In this document: positions 13,238 to 26,036 of the stretch, in pieces
How the letters are laid out: every line of letters begins with the position of its first letter
Position numbering within the stretch: position 1 is the first letter of the stretch
From: Chamaelirium japonicum
Taxonomy: Eukaryota > Streptophyta > Magnoliopsida > Liliales > Melanthiaceae
Direction: 5' to 3'
Length of the DNA: 64,000 nt
Assembly (NCBI GenBank): GCA_947650365.1
Contig: CANTAL010000143.1
Span: 744,001 to 808,000, forward strand
The notes under the pieces: model-generated
What the model was told of the DNA's origin: nothing
What the model saw: the letters and a program-made list of their open reading frames with translations, nothing else
Databases searched by the model: none
Position numbers and translations under genes: made by a program

Positions 13238-14318
13238 TCGTACGAATGAATTAGAATGGATCGAACGAATGAATTAGAATAGATTGTACGAATGAATTAG
13301 AATGGATCCTACGAATGAATTAGAATGGATCGTGTGAAAGAATTAGAATGGATCGTACAAATGAATTAGAATGGATCGTACGAATGAATTAGAATGGATC
13401 ATACGAATGAGAAAGAATGGATCGTACAAATGAAATAGAATGGATTGTACGAATGAATTAGAATGGATCGTACGAATGAATTAGAATGGATCGTGTAAAA
13501 GAATTAGAATGCATTGTATGAATGAATTAGAATGGATCGTATGAATGAATTAGAATGGATCGTGCGAATGAATTCGAATGGATCGCATGATCCATTCGAA
13601 TAGAATGGATCGTATGAATGAATTAGAATGGATCGGGCGAATGAATTAGAATGGATTGTAGGAATGAATTAGAATGGATCGTATGAATGAATTAGAATGG
13701 ATCTTATGAATGAATTAGAATGGATCGTGCGAATGAATTAGAATGGATCATACGAATGAATTAGAATGGATCGTACGAATGAATTAGAATGGATCGTACG
13801 AATGAATTAGAATGGATCATACGAATGAATTAGAATGGATCATACGAATGAGTAAGAATGGATCGTACGAATGAAATAGAATGGATTGTACGAATGAATT
13901 AGAATGGATACATTTGTGCGAATGAATTAGAATGGATCGTACGAATGAACTAGAATGGATCGTACGAACGAATTAGAATGGATCGTACGAATGAATTAGA
14001 ATGGATCTTACGAATGAATTAGAATGGATCGTACGAATGGATTAGAATGGATACATTCGTGCGAATGAATTAGAATGGATTGTATGAATGAATTAGAATG
14101 GATCGTACGAATTAATTAGAATGGATCGTACGAATGAATTAGAATGGATCATACGAATGGATTAGAATGGATTGTACGAATGAATTAGAATGGATCCTAC
14201 GAATGAATTAGAATGGATCGTGTGAAAGAATTAGAATGTATTGTATGAATGAATTAGAATGGATCGTATGAATAAATTAGAATGGATCGTGCGAATGAAT
14301 TCGAATGGATCGTACGAA
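13238..14318 (+). repeat. F-orientation satellite block carrying a hairpin dyad
   Basis: Member of a six-copy block family that starts at a GATC-centred palindromic junction and carries a 30-nt dyad about 330-440 bp in. The others start at 18120, 36857, 43608, 51670 and 61847. Confidence 0.92.
13572..13601. repeat. Hairpin dyad, 13-bp stem, GCAT loop
   Basis: ATTCGAATGGATC, then GCAT, then the exact reverse complement. F units lie on both sides, so it is a one-unit inversion. Confidence 0.88.
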
Positions 14319-15173
14319 TTCATTCTAATTCATTCATACAATCCATTCTAATTCTTTCACACGATCCATTCTAATTCATTCGTACGTTCCATTCTAATTC
14401 ATTAGCACGATCCATGCTAATTCATTCGTTTGATCAATTCTAATTCATTCGCACGATCCATTCTAATTCATTCATACGATCCATTCTAATTCATTTATAC
14501 AATCCATTCTAATTCTTTCACACGATCCATTCTAATTCATTCGTAGGATCCATTCTAATTCATTCGTACAATCCATTCTAATCCATTCGTATGATCCATT
14601 CTAATTCATTTGTACGATCCATTCTAATTCATTCATACAATCCATTCTAATTCATTCGCACGAATGTATCCATTCTAATCCATTCGTACGATCCATTCTA
14701 ATTCATTCGTACGATCTATTCTAATTCATTCGTCCGATCCATTCTAATTCATTCGCACGAATGTATCCATTCTAATTCATTCGTACGATCCATTCTAATT
14801 CATTCGCACGAATGTATCCATTCTAATCCATTTGTACGATCCATTCTAATCCATTCGTACGATCCATTCTAATTCATTCGCATGAATGTAACCATTCTAA
14901 TTCATTCATTTGATCCATTCTAATTCATTCGTACGATCCATTCTAATTCATTAGCACGATCCATGCTAATTCATTCGTTTGATCAATTCTAATTCATTAG
15001 CACGATCCATTCTAATTCATTCGTACGATCCATTCTAATTCATTCGCACGATCCATTCTAATTCATTCATAGGATCCATTCTAATTCATTCATACGATCT
15101 ATTCTAATTCTTTCGCACGAATGTATCCATTCTAATTCATTCGCACGAATGTATCCATTCTAATTCATTCGTA
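14319..15173 (-). repeat. R-orientation satellite block
   Basis: Begins at CGTACGAATTCATTC and ends at CATTCGTACGAATG. Its duplicate at 19179-20245 is about 210 bp longer. Confidence 0.92.
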
Positions 15174-15460
15174 CGAATGAATTAGAATGGATCGTACGAA
15201 TGAATTAGAATAGATCGTACGAATGAATTAGAATGGATCGTACGAAGAAATTAGAATGGATCGTACGAATGAATTAGAATGGATATATTCGTGCAAATGA
15301 ATTAGAATGGATCATATGAATGTATTAGAATGGATCGTATGAGTAAATTAGAATGGATCGTACGAATGAATTAGAATGGATTGTATGAATGAATTAGAAT
15401 GGATCGTACGAATGAATTAGAATGGATCGTACGAATGAATTAAAATGGATACATTCGTGC
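15174..15460 (+). repeat. F-orientation satellite block
   Basis: 287 bp, the same length as the copy at 20246-20532 and one unit longer than the copy at 24137-24400. It ends at ATTCGTGCGATCC. Confidence 0.92.
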
Positions 15461-16212
15461 GATCCATTCTAATTCATTCGCACAATCCATTCTATTTCAT
15501 TCGTACGATCCATTCTTACTCATTGGTACGATCCATTCTAATTCATTCGCACGAATGTATCCATTCTAATTTATTCGTACGAATCCATTCTAATTCATTC
15601 GCACGATCTATTCTAATTCATTCGCATGAATGTAACCATTCTAATTCATTCGTACGATCCATTCTAATTCATTCGTACGATCCATTCTAATTCTTTCACA
15701 CGATCCATTCTAATTCATTCGCATGAATGTAACCATTCTAATTCATTCATTTGATCCATTCTAATTCATTTGTACGATCCATTCTAATTTATTCGTCCGA
15801 TCCATTCTAATTCATTCGCACGAATGTATCCATTCTAATTCATTCGTACGATCCATTCTAATTCATTCGTACAATCCATTCTAATTCATTCGTACGATCC
15901 ATTCTAATTCATTCGTACGAATATATCTATTCTAGTTCATTCGTACGATCCATTCTAATTCATTCGTCCGATCCATTCTAATTCATTCGCACGAATGTAT
16001 CCATTCTAATTCATTCGTACGATCTATTCTAATTCATTCGTACGATCTATTCTAATTCATTCGTACGATCCATTCTTACTCATTCGTACGATCCATTCTT
16101 ACTCATTCGTATGATCCATTCTAATTCATTCGCACGAATGTATCCATTCTAATTCATTCATACAATCCATTCTAATTCTTTTCGTACGATCCATTCTAAT
16201 TCATTTGTACGA
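15461..16212 (-). repeat. R-orientation satellite block
   Basis: Contains the seam of the ~4.9-kb tandem duplication at about 15700, where sequence matching ~20.77 kb gives way to sequence matching ~10.77 kb. An 81-codon frame at 15445-15690 is repeat-derived. Confidence 0.92.
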
Positions 16213-17544
16213 TCGTACGAATGAATTAGAATGGATCGTACGAATGAATTAGAATGGATCATACGAATGAGTAAGAATGGATCGTACGAATGAAATAGAA
16301 TGGATTGTACGAATGAATTAGAATGGATCGTGCGAATGAATTTGAATGGATCGTATGAATGAATTAGAATGGATCGTGCTAATGAATTAGAATTGATCGT
16401 ACGAATGAAATTGAATGGATTGTACAAATGATTTAGAATGAATCGTACGAATGAATTAGAATGGATCGTACGAATGATTTAGAATGGATACATTCGTGCG
16501 AATGAATTAGAATGGATCATACGAATGAGTAAGAATGGATCGTACGAATGAAGTAGAATGGATTATACGAATGAATTAGAATGGATTCGTACGAATGAAT
16601 TAGAATGGATACATTCGTGCGAATGAATTAGAATGGATCGTACCAATGAGTAAGAATGGATCGTACGAATGAAATAGAATGGATTGTGCGAATGAATTAG
16701 AATGGATCGTACGAATGAATTAGAATGGATCGTGTGAAAGAATTAGAGTGGATTGTACGAATGAATTAGAATAGATCGTATGAATGAATTAGAATGGATC
16801 GTACGAATGAATTACAATGGATCGTACGAATGAATTAGAATGGATCATACGAATGAATTAGAATGGATACATTCATGCGAATGAATTAGAATGGATCCGA
16901 TGAATGAATTAGAATGGATCGTGCGAATGAATTAGAATGGATCCTACGAATGAATTAGAATGGATCCTACGAATGAATTAGAATGGATCTTGTGAAAGAA
17001 TTAGAATGGATAGTATAAATGAATTAGAATGGATCGTATGAATGAATTAGACTGGATCGTGCGAATGAATTAGAATTGATCAAACGAATGAATTAGCATG
17101 GATTGTGCTAATGAATTAGAATGGAACGTACGAATGAATTAGAATGGATTGTGTGAAAGAATTAGAATGGATTGTATGAATGAATTAGAATGGATCGTAC
17201 GCATGAATTAGAATGGATCGTGTGAAAGAATTAGAATGGATTGTATGAATGAATTAGAATAGATTGTATGAATGAATTAGAATGGATCGTAGGAAGGAAT
17301 TAGAATGGATCGTACGAATGAATTAGAATGGATCGAACGAATGAATTAGAATAGATCGTACGAATGAATTAGAATGGATCGTACGAATGAATTAGAATGG
17401 ATCGTGTGAAAGAATTAGAATGGATCGTACGAATGAATTAGAATGGATCGTGCGAATGAATTAGAATGGATCGTATGAATGAATTAGAATAGATCGTGCT
17501 AATGAATAAGAATTGATCGAACGAATGAATTAGCATGGATTGTG
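16213..17544 (+). repeat. F-orientation satellite block
   Basis: Second copy of 11282-12662, nearly identical over its length apart from a missing ~49-bp stretch. Confidence 0.92.
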
Positions 17545-18119
17545 CATTCTAATTCATTCGTAAGATCTATTCTAATTCATTTGTACGATCCATTCTAATT
17601 CATTCGTACAATCCATTCTAATTCATTCGCACGAATGTATCCATTCTAGTTCATTCATACGATCCATTCTAATTCATTCGTACGATCCATTCTAATTCAT
17701 TCATACGATCTATTCTAATTCATTCATACAATCCATTCTAATTCTTTCACACGATCCATTCTAATTCATTCGTATGATCCATTCTAATTCATTCGTACGA
17801 TCCATTCTAATTCATTTTTACGATCCATTCTAATTCATTCGCACGAATATATCCATTCTAGTTCATTCGTACGATCCATTCTAATTCATTCGTACGATCA
17901 ATTCTAATTCATTTGCACGATCCATTCTAATTCATTCGTACGATCCATTCTAATTCATTCGCACAAATGTATCTATTCTAATTCATTCGTACATACGATC
18001 CATTCTAATTCATTCGCACAAATGTATCCATTCTAATTCATTTGTATAATCCATTCTATTTCATTCGTACGATCCATTCTTATTCATTCCGTACGATCCA
18101 TTCTAATTCATTCGTACGA
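17545..18119 (-). repeat. R-orientation satellite block
   Basis: Second copy of 12663-13237 with only scattered base changes. Confidence 0.92.
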
Positions 18120-19178
18120 TCGTACGAATGAATTAGAATGGATCGTACGAATGAATTAGAATAGATTGTACGAATGAATTAGAATGGATCCTACGAATGA
18201 ATTAGAATAAATCGTGTGAAAGAATTAGAATGGATCGTACAAATGAATTAGAATAGATCGTACGAATGAATTAGAATGGATCATACGAATGAGAAAGAAT
18301 GGATCGTACAAATGAAATAGAATGGATTGTACGAATGAATTAGAATGGATCGTACGAATGAATTAGAATGGATCGTGTAAAAGAATTAGAATGCATTGTA
18401 TGAATGAATTAGAATGGATCGTATGAATGAATTAGAATGGATCGTGCGAATGAATTCGAATGGATCGCATGATCCATTCGAATAGAATGGATCGTATGAA
18501 TGAATTAGAATGGATCGAGCGAATGAATTAGAATGGATTGTAGGAATGAATTAGAATGGATCGTATGAATGAATTAGAATGGATCTTATGAATGAATTAG
18601 AATGGATCGTGCGAATGAATTAGAATGGATCATACGAATGAATTAGAATGGATCGTACGAATGAATTAGAATGGATCATACGAATGAATTAGAATGGATC
18701 ATACGAATGAGTAAGAATGGATCGTACGAATGAAATAGAATGGATTGTACGAATGAATTAGAATGGATACATTTGTGCGAATGAATTAGAATGGATCGTA
18801 TGAATGAACTAGAATGGATCGTACGAACGAATTAGAATGGATCGTACGAATGAATTAGAATGGATCTTACGAATGAATTAGAATGGATCGTACGAATGGA
18901 TTAGAATGGATACATTCGTGCGAATGAATTAGAATGGATTGTATGAATGAATTAGAATGGATCGTACGAATGAATTAGAATGGATCGTACGAATGAATTA
19001 GAATGGATCATACGAATGGATTAGAATGGATTGTACGAATGAATTAGAATGGATCCTACGAATGAATTAGAATGGATCGTTTGAAAGAATTAGAATGGAT
19101 TGTATGAATGAATTAGAATGGATCGTATGAATAAATTAGAATGGATCGTGCGAATGAATTCGAATGGATCGTACGAAT
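18120..19178 (+). repeat. F-orientation satellite block carrying a hairpin dyad
   Basis: Second copy of 13238-14318, shorter by about one unit. The 30-nt dyad lies at the same distance (334 bp) from the block start. Confidence 0.92.
18454..18483. repeat. Hairpin dyad, 13-bp stem, GCAT loop
   Basis: Identical to the dyad at 13572, in its tandem duplicate. Confidence 0.88.
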
Positions 19179-20245
19179 TCATTCTAATTCATTCATACAA
19201 TCCATTCTAATTCTTTCACATGATCCATTCTAATTCATTCGTACGTTCCATTCTAATTCATTAGCACGATCCATGCTAATTCATTCGTTTGATCAATTCT
19301 AATTCATTCGCACGATCCATTCTAATTCATTCATACGATCCATTCTAATTCATTTATACAATCCATTCTAATTCTTTCACACGATCCATTCTAATTCATT
19401 CGTAGGATCCATTCTAATTCATTCGTACAATCCATTCTAATCCATTCGTATGATCCATTCTAATTCATTCGTACGATCCATTCTTATTCATTCATACAAT
19501 CCATTCTAATTCATTCGCACGAATGTATCCATTCTAATCCATTCGTACGATCCATTCTAATTCATTCGTACGATCTATTCTAATTCATTCGTCCGATCCA
19601 TTCTAATTCATTCGCACGAATGTATCCATTCTAATTCATTCGTACGATCCATTTTAATTAATTCGAATGATCCATTCTAATTCATTCGTACGATCCATTC
19701 TAATTCATTCGTACGAATCCATTCTAATTCATTCGTACAATCTATTCTATTTCATTCATACGATCCATTCTTACTCATTCGTATGATCCATTCTAATTCA
19801 TTCGGACAAATGTATCCATTCTAATTTATTCGTACGATCCATTCTAATTCATTCGTACGATCCATTCTAATTCATTCGCTCGAATGTATCCATTCTAATC
19901 CATTTGTACGATCCATTCTAATCCATTCGTACGATCCATTCTAATTCATTCGCATGAATGTAACCATTCTAATTCATTCATTTGATCCATTCTAATTCAT
20001 TCGTACGATCCATTCTAATTCATTAGCACGATCCATGCTAATTCATTCGTTTGATCAATTCTAATTCATTAGCACGATCCATTCTAATTCATTCGTACGA
20101 TCCATTCTAATTCATTCGCACGATCCATTCTAATTCATTCATAGGATCCATTCTAATTCATTCATACGATCTATTCTAATTCTTTCGCACGAATGTATCC
20201 ATTCTAATTCATTCGCACGAATGTATCCATTCTAATTCATTCGTA
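19179..20245 (-). repeat. R-orientation satellite block
   Basis: Second copy of 14319-15173 plus about 210 bp. From ~19.31 kb it is also the first copy of the ~3.9-kb duplication resumed at ~23.26 kb. Confidence 0.92.
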
Positions 20246-20532
20246 CGAATGAATTTGAATGGATCGTACGAATGAATTAGAATAGATCGTACGAATGAAT
20301 TAGAATGGATCGTACGAAGAAATTAGAATGGATCGTACGAATGAATTAGAATGGATATATTCGTGCAAATGAATTAGAATGGATCGTATGAATGTATTAG
20401 AATGGATCGTATGAGTAAATTAGAATGGATCGTACGAATGAATTAGAATGGATTGTATGAATGAATTAGAATGGATCGTACGAATGAATTAGAATGGATC
20501 GTACGAATGAATTAAAATGGATACATTCGTGC
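20246..20532 (+). repeat. F-orientation satellite block
   Basis: One of three copies of the same short F block (15174, 20246, 24137), preserving the ATATATTCGTGCAAATG variant unit. Confidence 0.92.
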
Positions 20533-20812
20533 GATCCATTCTAATTCATTCGCACAATCCATTCTATTTCATTCGTACGATCCATTCTTACTCATTGGTA
20601 CGATCCATTCTAATTCATTCGCACGAATGTATCCATTCTAATTTATTCGTATGAATCCATTCTAATTCATTCGCACGATCTATTCTAATTCATTCGCATG
20701 AATGTAACCATTCTAATTCATTCGTACGATCCATTCTAATTCATTCGTACGATCCATTCTAATTCTTTCACACGATCCATTCTAATTGATTCACACGAAT
20801 GTATCCATTCGT
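20533..20812 (-). repeat. R-orientation satellite block
   Basis: Starts at GTGCGATCC and ends at ATCCATTCGTACGAATG, as does the copy at 24401-24681. Confidence 0.9.
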
Positions 20813-20948
20813 ACGAATGAATTAGAATAGATTGCGAATGAATTAGAATGGATCGTACGAATGAATTAGAATGGATCGTATGAATGAATTAGAATGGATC
20901 GTACGAATGAATTAGAATGGATCGTGCGAATGAATTCGAATGGATCGT
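20813..20948 (+). repeat. Short F-orientation satellite block
   Basis: About six units ending in the perfect palindrome GGATCGTACGATCC. Repeated at 24682-24817 at the same length. Confidence 0.9.
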
Positions 20949-22189
20949 ACGATCCATTCTAATTCATTCGCATGATCCATTTTAATTCATTCGTACGATC
21001 CATTCTAATTCATTCATACGATCCATTCTAATTCATTCGCACAAATGTATCCATTCTAATTCATTCGTACGATCCATTCTAATTCATTCGCACGATCCAT
21101 TCTAATTCATTCGTCGATCCATTCTAATTCATTCGCACGATCTGTTCTTATTCATTCGCACAATCCATTCTAATTCATTCGCACGAATGTATCCATTCTA
21201 ATTCATTCGTGCGATCCATTCTAATTCATTCGTACGATCCATTCTAATTCATTCGTACGATCCATTCTAATTAATTCGTATGATCTATTCTAATTAATTC
21301 GTACGATCCATTCTAATTTATTCGTACGATCCATTCTAATTCATTCGTACGATCCATTCTAATCCATTCTAGTTCATTCGTACGATCCATTCTAATTCCT
21401 TCGTACGATCCATTCTAATTCATTCATACGATCTATTCTAATTCATTGTATCCATTCTAATTCATTCATACGATCCATTCTAATTCATTCCTACGATCCA
21501 TTCTAATTCATTCGTAAGATCCATTCTAATTCATTCGTACGATCCATTCTAATTCATTCGTACGATCCATTCTAATTTATTCGCACGAATGTATCCATTC
21601 TAGTTTATTCGTACGATCCATTCTAATTCATTCGTACGATCCATTCTAATTCATTCGCACGATCCATTCTAATTCATTCGTACGATCCATTCTAATTCAT
21701 TCATACGATCCATTCTAATTCATTCGTACGATCCATTCTAATTCATTCGCATTAAATGTATCCATTCTAATTCATTCGTACGATCCATTCTAATTCATTC
21801 GCACGATCCATTCTAATTCATTCGTACGATCCATTCTAATTCATTCGCACGAATGTATCCATTCTAATTCATTCGTACGATCCATTCTAATTCATTCGTA
21901 CGATCCATTCTAATTCATTCGTATGATCATTCAAATTAATTCGTATGATCCATTCTAATTCATTCGTACGATCCATTCTAATTCATTCGTACGATCCATT
22001 CTAATTCATTCGTACGATCCATTCTAATCTATTCTAGTTCATTCGTACGATCCATTCTAATTCCTTCGTACGATCCATTCTAATTCATTCGTACGATCCA
22101 TTCTAATTCATTCGTATGATCCATTCTAATTAATTCGTATGATCCATTCTAATTCATTCGTTCGAATATATCCATTCTAGTTCATTTGT
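20949..22189 (-). repeat. R-orientation satellite block
   Basis: Matched by 24818-26036, which is about one unit shorter. Contains truncated units such as CATTGTATCC near 21447. Confidence 0.92.
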
Positions 22190-22423
22190 ACGAATGAAAT
22201 CGAATAGATTGTACGAATGAATTAGAATGGATTAGAATGAATTAGAATGGATTAGAATGAATTAGAATGGATCGTGTGAAAGAATTAGAATGGATCGAAC
22301 AAATGAATTAGAATGGATTAGAATGGATCGTGCGAATGAATTAGAATGTATCGTACGAATGAATTAGAATGGATCGTACGAATGAATTAGAATGGATCAT
22401 ATGAATGAATAAGAATGGATCGT
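22190..22423 (+). repeat. Short F-orientation block with 20-bp units
   Basis: Near 22215-22280 the unit shrinks to 20 bp (GAATGAATTAGAATGGATTA) for several copies, losing the CGTAC core. Repeated at 26037-26270. Confidence 0.9.
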
Positions 22424-24136
22424 ACGATCCATTCTAATTCGTATGATCCATTCTAATTCATTCGTACGATCCATTCTAATTCATTCATACTATCCATTCT
22501 AATTAATTCGTACGATCCATTCTAATTCATTCGTATGATCCATTCTTATTCATTCGCATGATCCAGTCTAATGGATTCGCACGATCCATTCTAATTCATT
22601 CGCACGAATGTATCCATTCTAATTCATTCATACGATCCATTCTAATTCATTCGCACAAATGTATCCATTCTAATTCATTCGTACGATCCATTCTAATTCA
22701 TTCGTACGATCAGTTCTAATTCATTCATACGATCCATTCTAATTCATTCGTACGATCCATTCTAATTCACTCATACGATCCATTCTAATACATTCATACG
22801 ATCCATTCTAATTCATTTGCACGAATATATCCATTCTAATTCATTCGTACGATCCATTCTAATTCCTTCGTACAATCCATTCTAATTCATTCGTACGACC
22901 TATTCTAATTCATTCGTACGATTCATTCTAATTCATTCGTACGATCCATTCTTATTCATTCGCACGAATGTATCCCTTCTAATTCATTCGTACAATCCAT
23001 TCTAATTCATTCGCACGATCCATTCTAATTCATTCGTACGATCCATTCTAATTCTTTCCCACGATCCATTCTAATTCATTCGTACGATCCATTCTAATTC
23101 ATTCGCACGATCCATTCTAATATATTCGTACGATCCATTCTAATTCATTCGCACGATCTGTTCTTATTCATTCGCACAATCCATTCTAATTCATTCGCAC
23201 GAATGTATCCATTCTAATTCATTCGTACGATCCATTCTAATTCATTCGTACGATCCATTCGAATTCATTCGCACGATCCATTCTAATTCATTCATATGAT
23301 CCATTCTAATTCATTCATACAATCCATTCTAATTCTTTCACACGATCCATTCTAATTCATTCGTACGATAGATTCTAATTCATTCATACAATCCATTCTA
23401 ATTCATTCGCACGAATGTATCCATTCTAATCCATTCGTACGATCCATTCTAATTCATTCATACGATCTATTCTAATTCATTCGTCCGATCCATTCTAATT
23501 CATTCGCACGAATGTATCCATTCTAATTCATTCGTACGATCCATTCTAATTAATTCGTATGATCCATTCTAATTCATTCGTACGATCCATTCTAATTCAT
23601 TCGTACGAATCCATTCTAATTCATTCGTACAATCTATTCTATTTCATTCATACGATCCATTCTTACTCATTCGTATGATCCATTCTAATTCATTCGGACA
23701 AATGTATCCATTCTAATTTATTCGTACGATCCATTCTAATTCATTCGTACGATCCATTCTAATTCATTCGCTCGAATGTATCCATTCTAATCCATTTGTA
23801 CGATCCATTCTAATCCATTCGTACGATCCATTCTAATTCATTCGCATGAATGTAACCATTCTAATTCATTCATTTGATCCATTCTAATTCATTCGTACGA
23901 TCCATTCTAATTCATTAGCACGATCCATGCTAATTCATTCGTTTGATCAATTCTAATTCATTAGCACGATCCATTCTAATTCATTCGTACGATCCATTCT
24001 AATTCATTCGCACGATCCATTCTACTTCATTCATAGGATCCATTCTAATTCATTCATACGATCTATTCTAATTCTTTCGCACGAATGTATCCATTCTAAT
24101 TCATTCGCACGAATGTATCCATTCTAATTCATTCGT
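22424..24136 (-). repeat. R-orientation satellite block
   Basis: Contains the seam (about 23.26 kb) between the two copies of the ~3.9-kb tandem duplication. Confidence 0.92.
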
Positions 24137-24400
24137 ACGAATGAATTAGAATGGATCGTACGAATGAATTAGAATAGATCGTACGAATGAATTAGAATGG
24201 ATCGTACGAATGAATTAGAATGGATATATTCGTGCAAATGAATTAGAATGGATCGTATGAATGTATTAGAATGGATCGTATGAGTAAATTAGAATGGATC
24301 GTACGAATGAATTAGAATGGATTGTATGAATGAATTAGAATGGATCGTACGAATGAATTAGAATGGATCGTACGAATGAATTAAAATGGATACATTCGTG
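24137..24400 (+). repeat. F-orientation satellite block
   Basis: Third copy of the 15174/20246 block, one 23-bp unit shorter. Confidence 0.92.
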
Positions 24401-24681
24401 CGATCCATTCTAATTCATTCGCACAATCCATTCTATTTCATTCGTACGATCCATTCTTACTCATTGGTACGATCCATTCTAATTCATTCGCACGAATGTA
24501 TCCATTCTAATTTATTCGTACGAATCCATTCTAATTCATTCGCACGATCTATTCTAATTCATTCGCATGAATGTAACCATTCTAATTCATTCGTACGATC
24601 CATTCTAATTCATTCGTACGATCCATTCTAATTCTTTCACACGATCCATTCTAATTGATTCACACGAATGTATCCATTCGT
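24401..24681 (-). repeat. R-orientation satellite block
   Basis: Copy of 20533-20812. An 81-codon frame at 24386-24631 equals the one at 15445 because the DNA is duplicated, not because a protein is selected. Confidence 0.9.
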
Positions 24682-24817
24682 ACGAATGAATTAGAATAGA
24701 TTGCGAATGAATTAGAATGGATCGTACGAATGAATTAGAATGGATCGTATGAATGAATTAGAATGGATCGTACGAATGAATTAGAATGGATCGTGCGAAT
24801 GAATTCGAATGGATCGT
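24682..24817 (+). repeat. Short F-orientation satellite block
   Basis: Copy of 20813-20948, ending in the same GGATCGTACGATCC palindrome. Confidence 0.9.
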
Positions 24818-26036
24818 ACGATCCATTCTAATTCATTCGCACGATCCATTTTAATTCATTCGTACGATCCATTCTAATTCATTCATACGATCCATTCTAA
24901 TTCATTCGCACAAATGTATCCATTCTAATTCATTCGTACGATCCATTCTAATTCATTCGCACGATCCATTCTAATTCATTCGTACGATCCATTCTAATTC
25001 ATTCGCACGATCTGTTCTTATTAATTCGCACAATCCATTCTAATTCATTCGCACGAACGTATCCATTCTAATTCATTCGTACGATCCATTCTAATTCATT
25101 CGTACGATCCATTCTAATTCATTCGTACGATCCATTCTAATTAATTCGTATGATCTATTCTAATTAATTCGTACGATCCATTCTAATTTATTCGTACGAT
25201 CCATTCTAATTCATTCGTACGATCCATTCTAATCCATTCTAGTTCATTCGTACGATCCATTCTAATTCCTTCGTACGATCCATTCTAATTCATTCGTACG
25301 ATCTATTCTAATTCATTGTATCCATTCTAATTCATTCATACGATCCATTCTAATTCATTCCTACGATCCATTCTAATTCATTCGTAAGATCCATTCTAAT
25401 TCATTCGTACGATCCATTCTAATTCATTCGTACGATCCATTCTAATTTATTCGCACGAATGTATCCATTCTAGTTTATTCGTACGATCCATTCTAATTTA
25501 TTCGTACGATCCATTCTAATTCATTCGCACGATCCATTCTAATTCATTCGTACGATCCATTCTAATTCATTCATACGATCCATTCTAATTCATTCGTACG
25601 ATCCATTCTAATTCATTCGCATTAAATGTATCCATTCTAATTCATTCGTACGATCCATTCTAATTCATTCGCACGATCCATTCTAATTCATTCGCACGAA
25701 TGTATCCATTCTAATTCATTCGTACGATCCATTCTAATTCATTCGTACGATCCATTCTAATTCATTCGTATGATCATTCAAATTAATTCGTATGATCCAT
25801 TCTAATTCATTCGTACGATCCATTCTAATTCATTCGTACGATCCATTCTAATTCATTCGTACGATCCATTCTAATCCATTCTAGTTCATTCGTACGATCC
25901 ATTCTAATTCCTTCGTACGATCCATTCTAATTCATTCGTACGATCCATTCTAATTCATTCGTATGATCCATTCTAATTAATTCGTATGATCCATTCTAAT
26001 TCATTCGTACGAATATATCCATTCTAGTTCATTTGT
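24818..26036 (-). repeat. R-orientation satellite block
   Basis: Copy of 20949-22189, including the rare GCATTAAATGTATCC unit near 25620. Confidence 0.92.

Larger units (their letters stand above)
10770..15700. repeat. Higher-order tandem duplication, copy 1 (~4.93 kb)
   Basis: The series R-F-R-F-R-F-R from about 10770 matches the series from about 15701 at a constant offset of 4931 bp over its first part. Three rare internal junctions and a rare ATTGTGCATTC switch are shared. The 89-codon repeat frames at 11227-11496 and 16158-16427 are identical. Confidence 0.85.
15701..20775. repeat. Higher-order tandem duplication, copy 2 (~5.07 kb)
   Basis: Direct neighbour of copy 1. It differs by loss of ~49 bp, loss of one unit, and gain of ~210 bp in its fifth (R) block; otherwise only scattered base changes are seen. 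The seam lies inside a single R block, so unequal exchange between like-oriented units is the likely cause. Confidence 0.85.
19310..23260. repeat. Second higher-order tandem duplication, copy 1 (~3.9 kb)
   Basis: Matches the next segment at offsets of 3892, 3869 and 3847 bp as units drop out of the second copy. It overlaps the end of the 4.9-kb duplication, so 19.3-20.8 kb exists in three forms. Confidence 0.8.

Noticed and set aside
13572-13601. Rho-independent terminator
   Set aside because: The hairpin has no following T-run and sits in a eukaryotic-type satellite.
15445-15690. Protein-coding genes (81-codon frames here and at 24386-24631; others at 6138, 10585, 11227, 16158, 41448, 44803, 47610, 61807)
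   Set aside because: All are the satellite read on its CTAATTCATTC strand. Composition is the repeat itself, lengths are short, copies agree because the DNA is duplicated, and single changes in sister copies close the frame (as at 20517).
20533-24817. Transposon with terminal inverted repeats
   Set aside because: Inverted strings are satellite units in opposite orientation. There is no interior gene, target-site duplication or distinct sequence.
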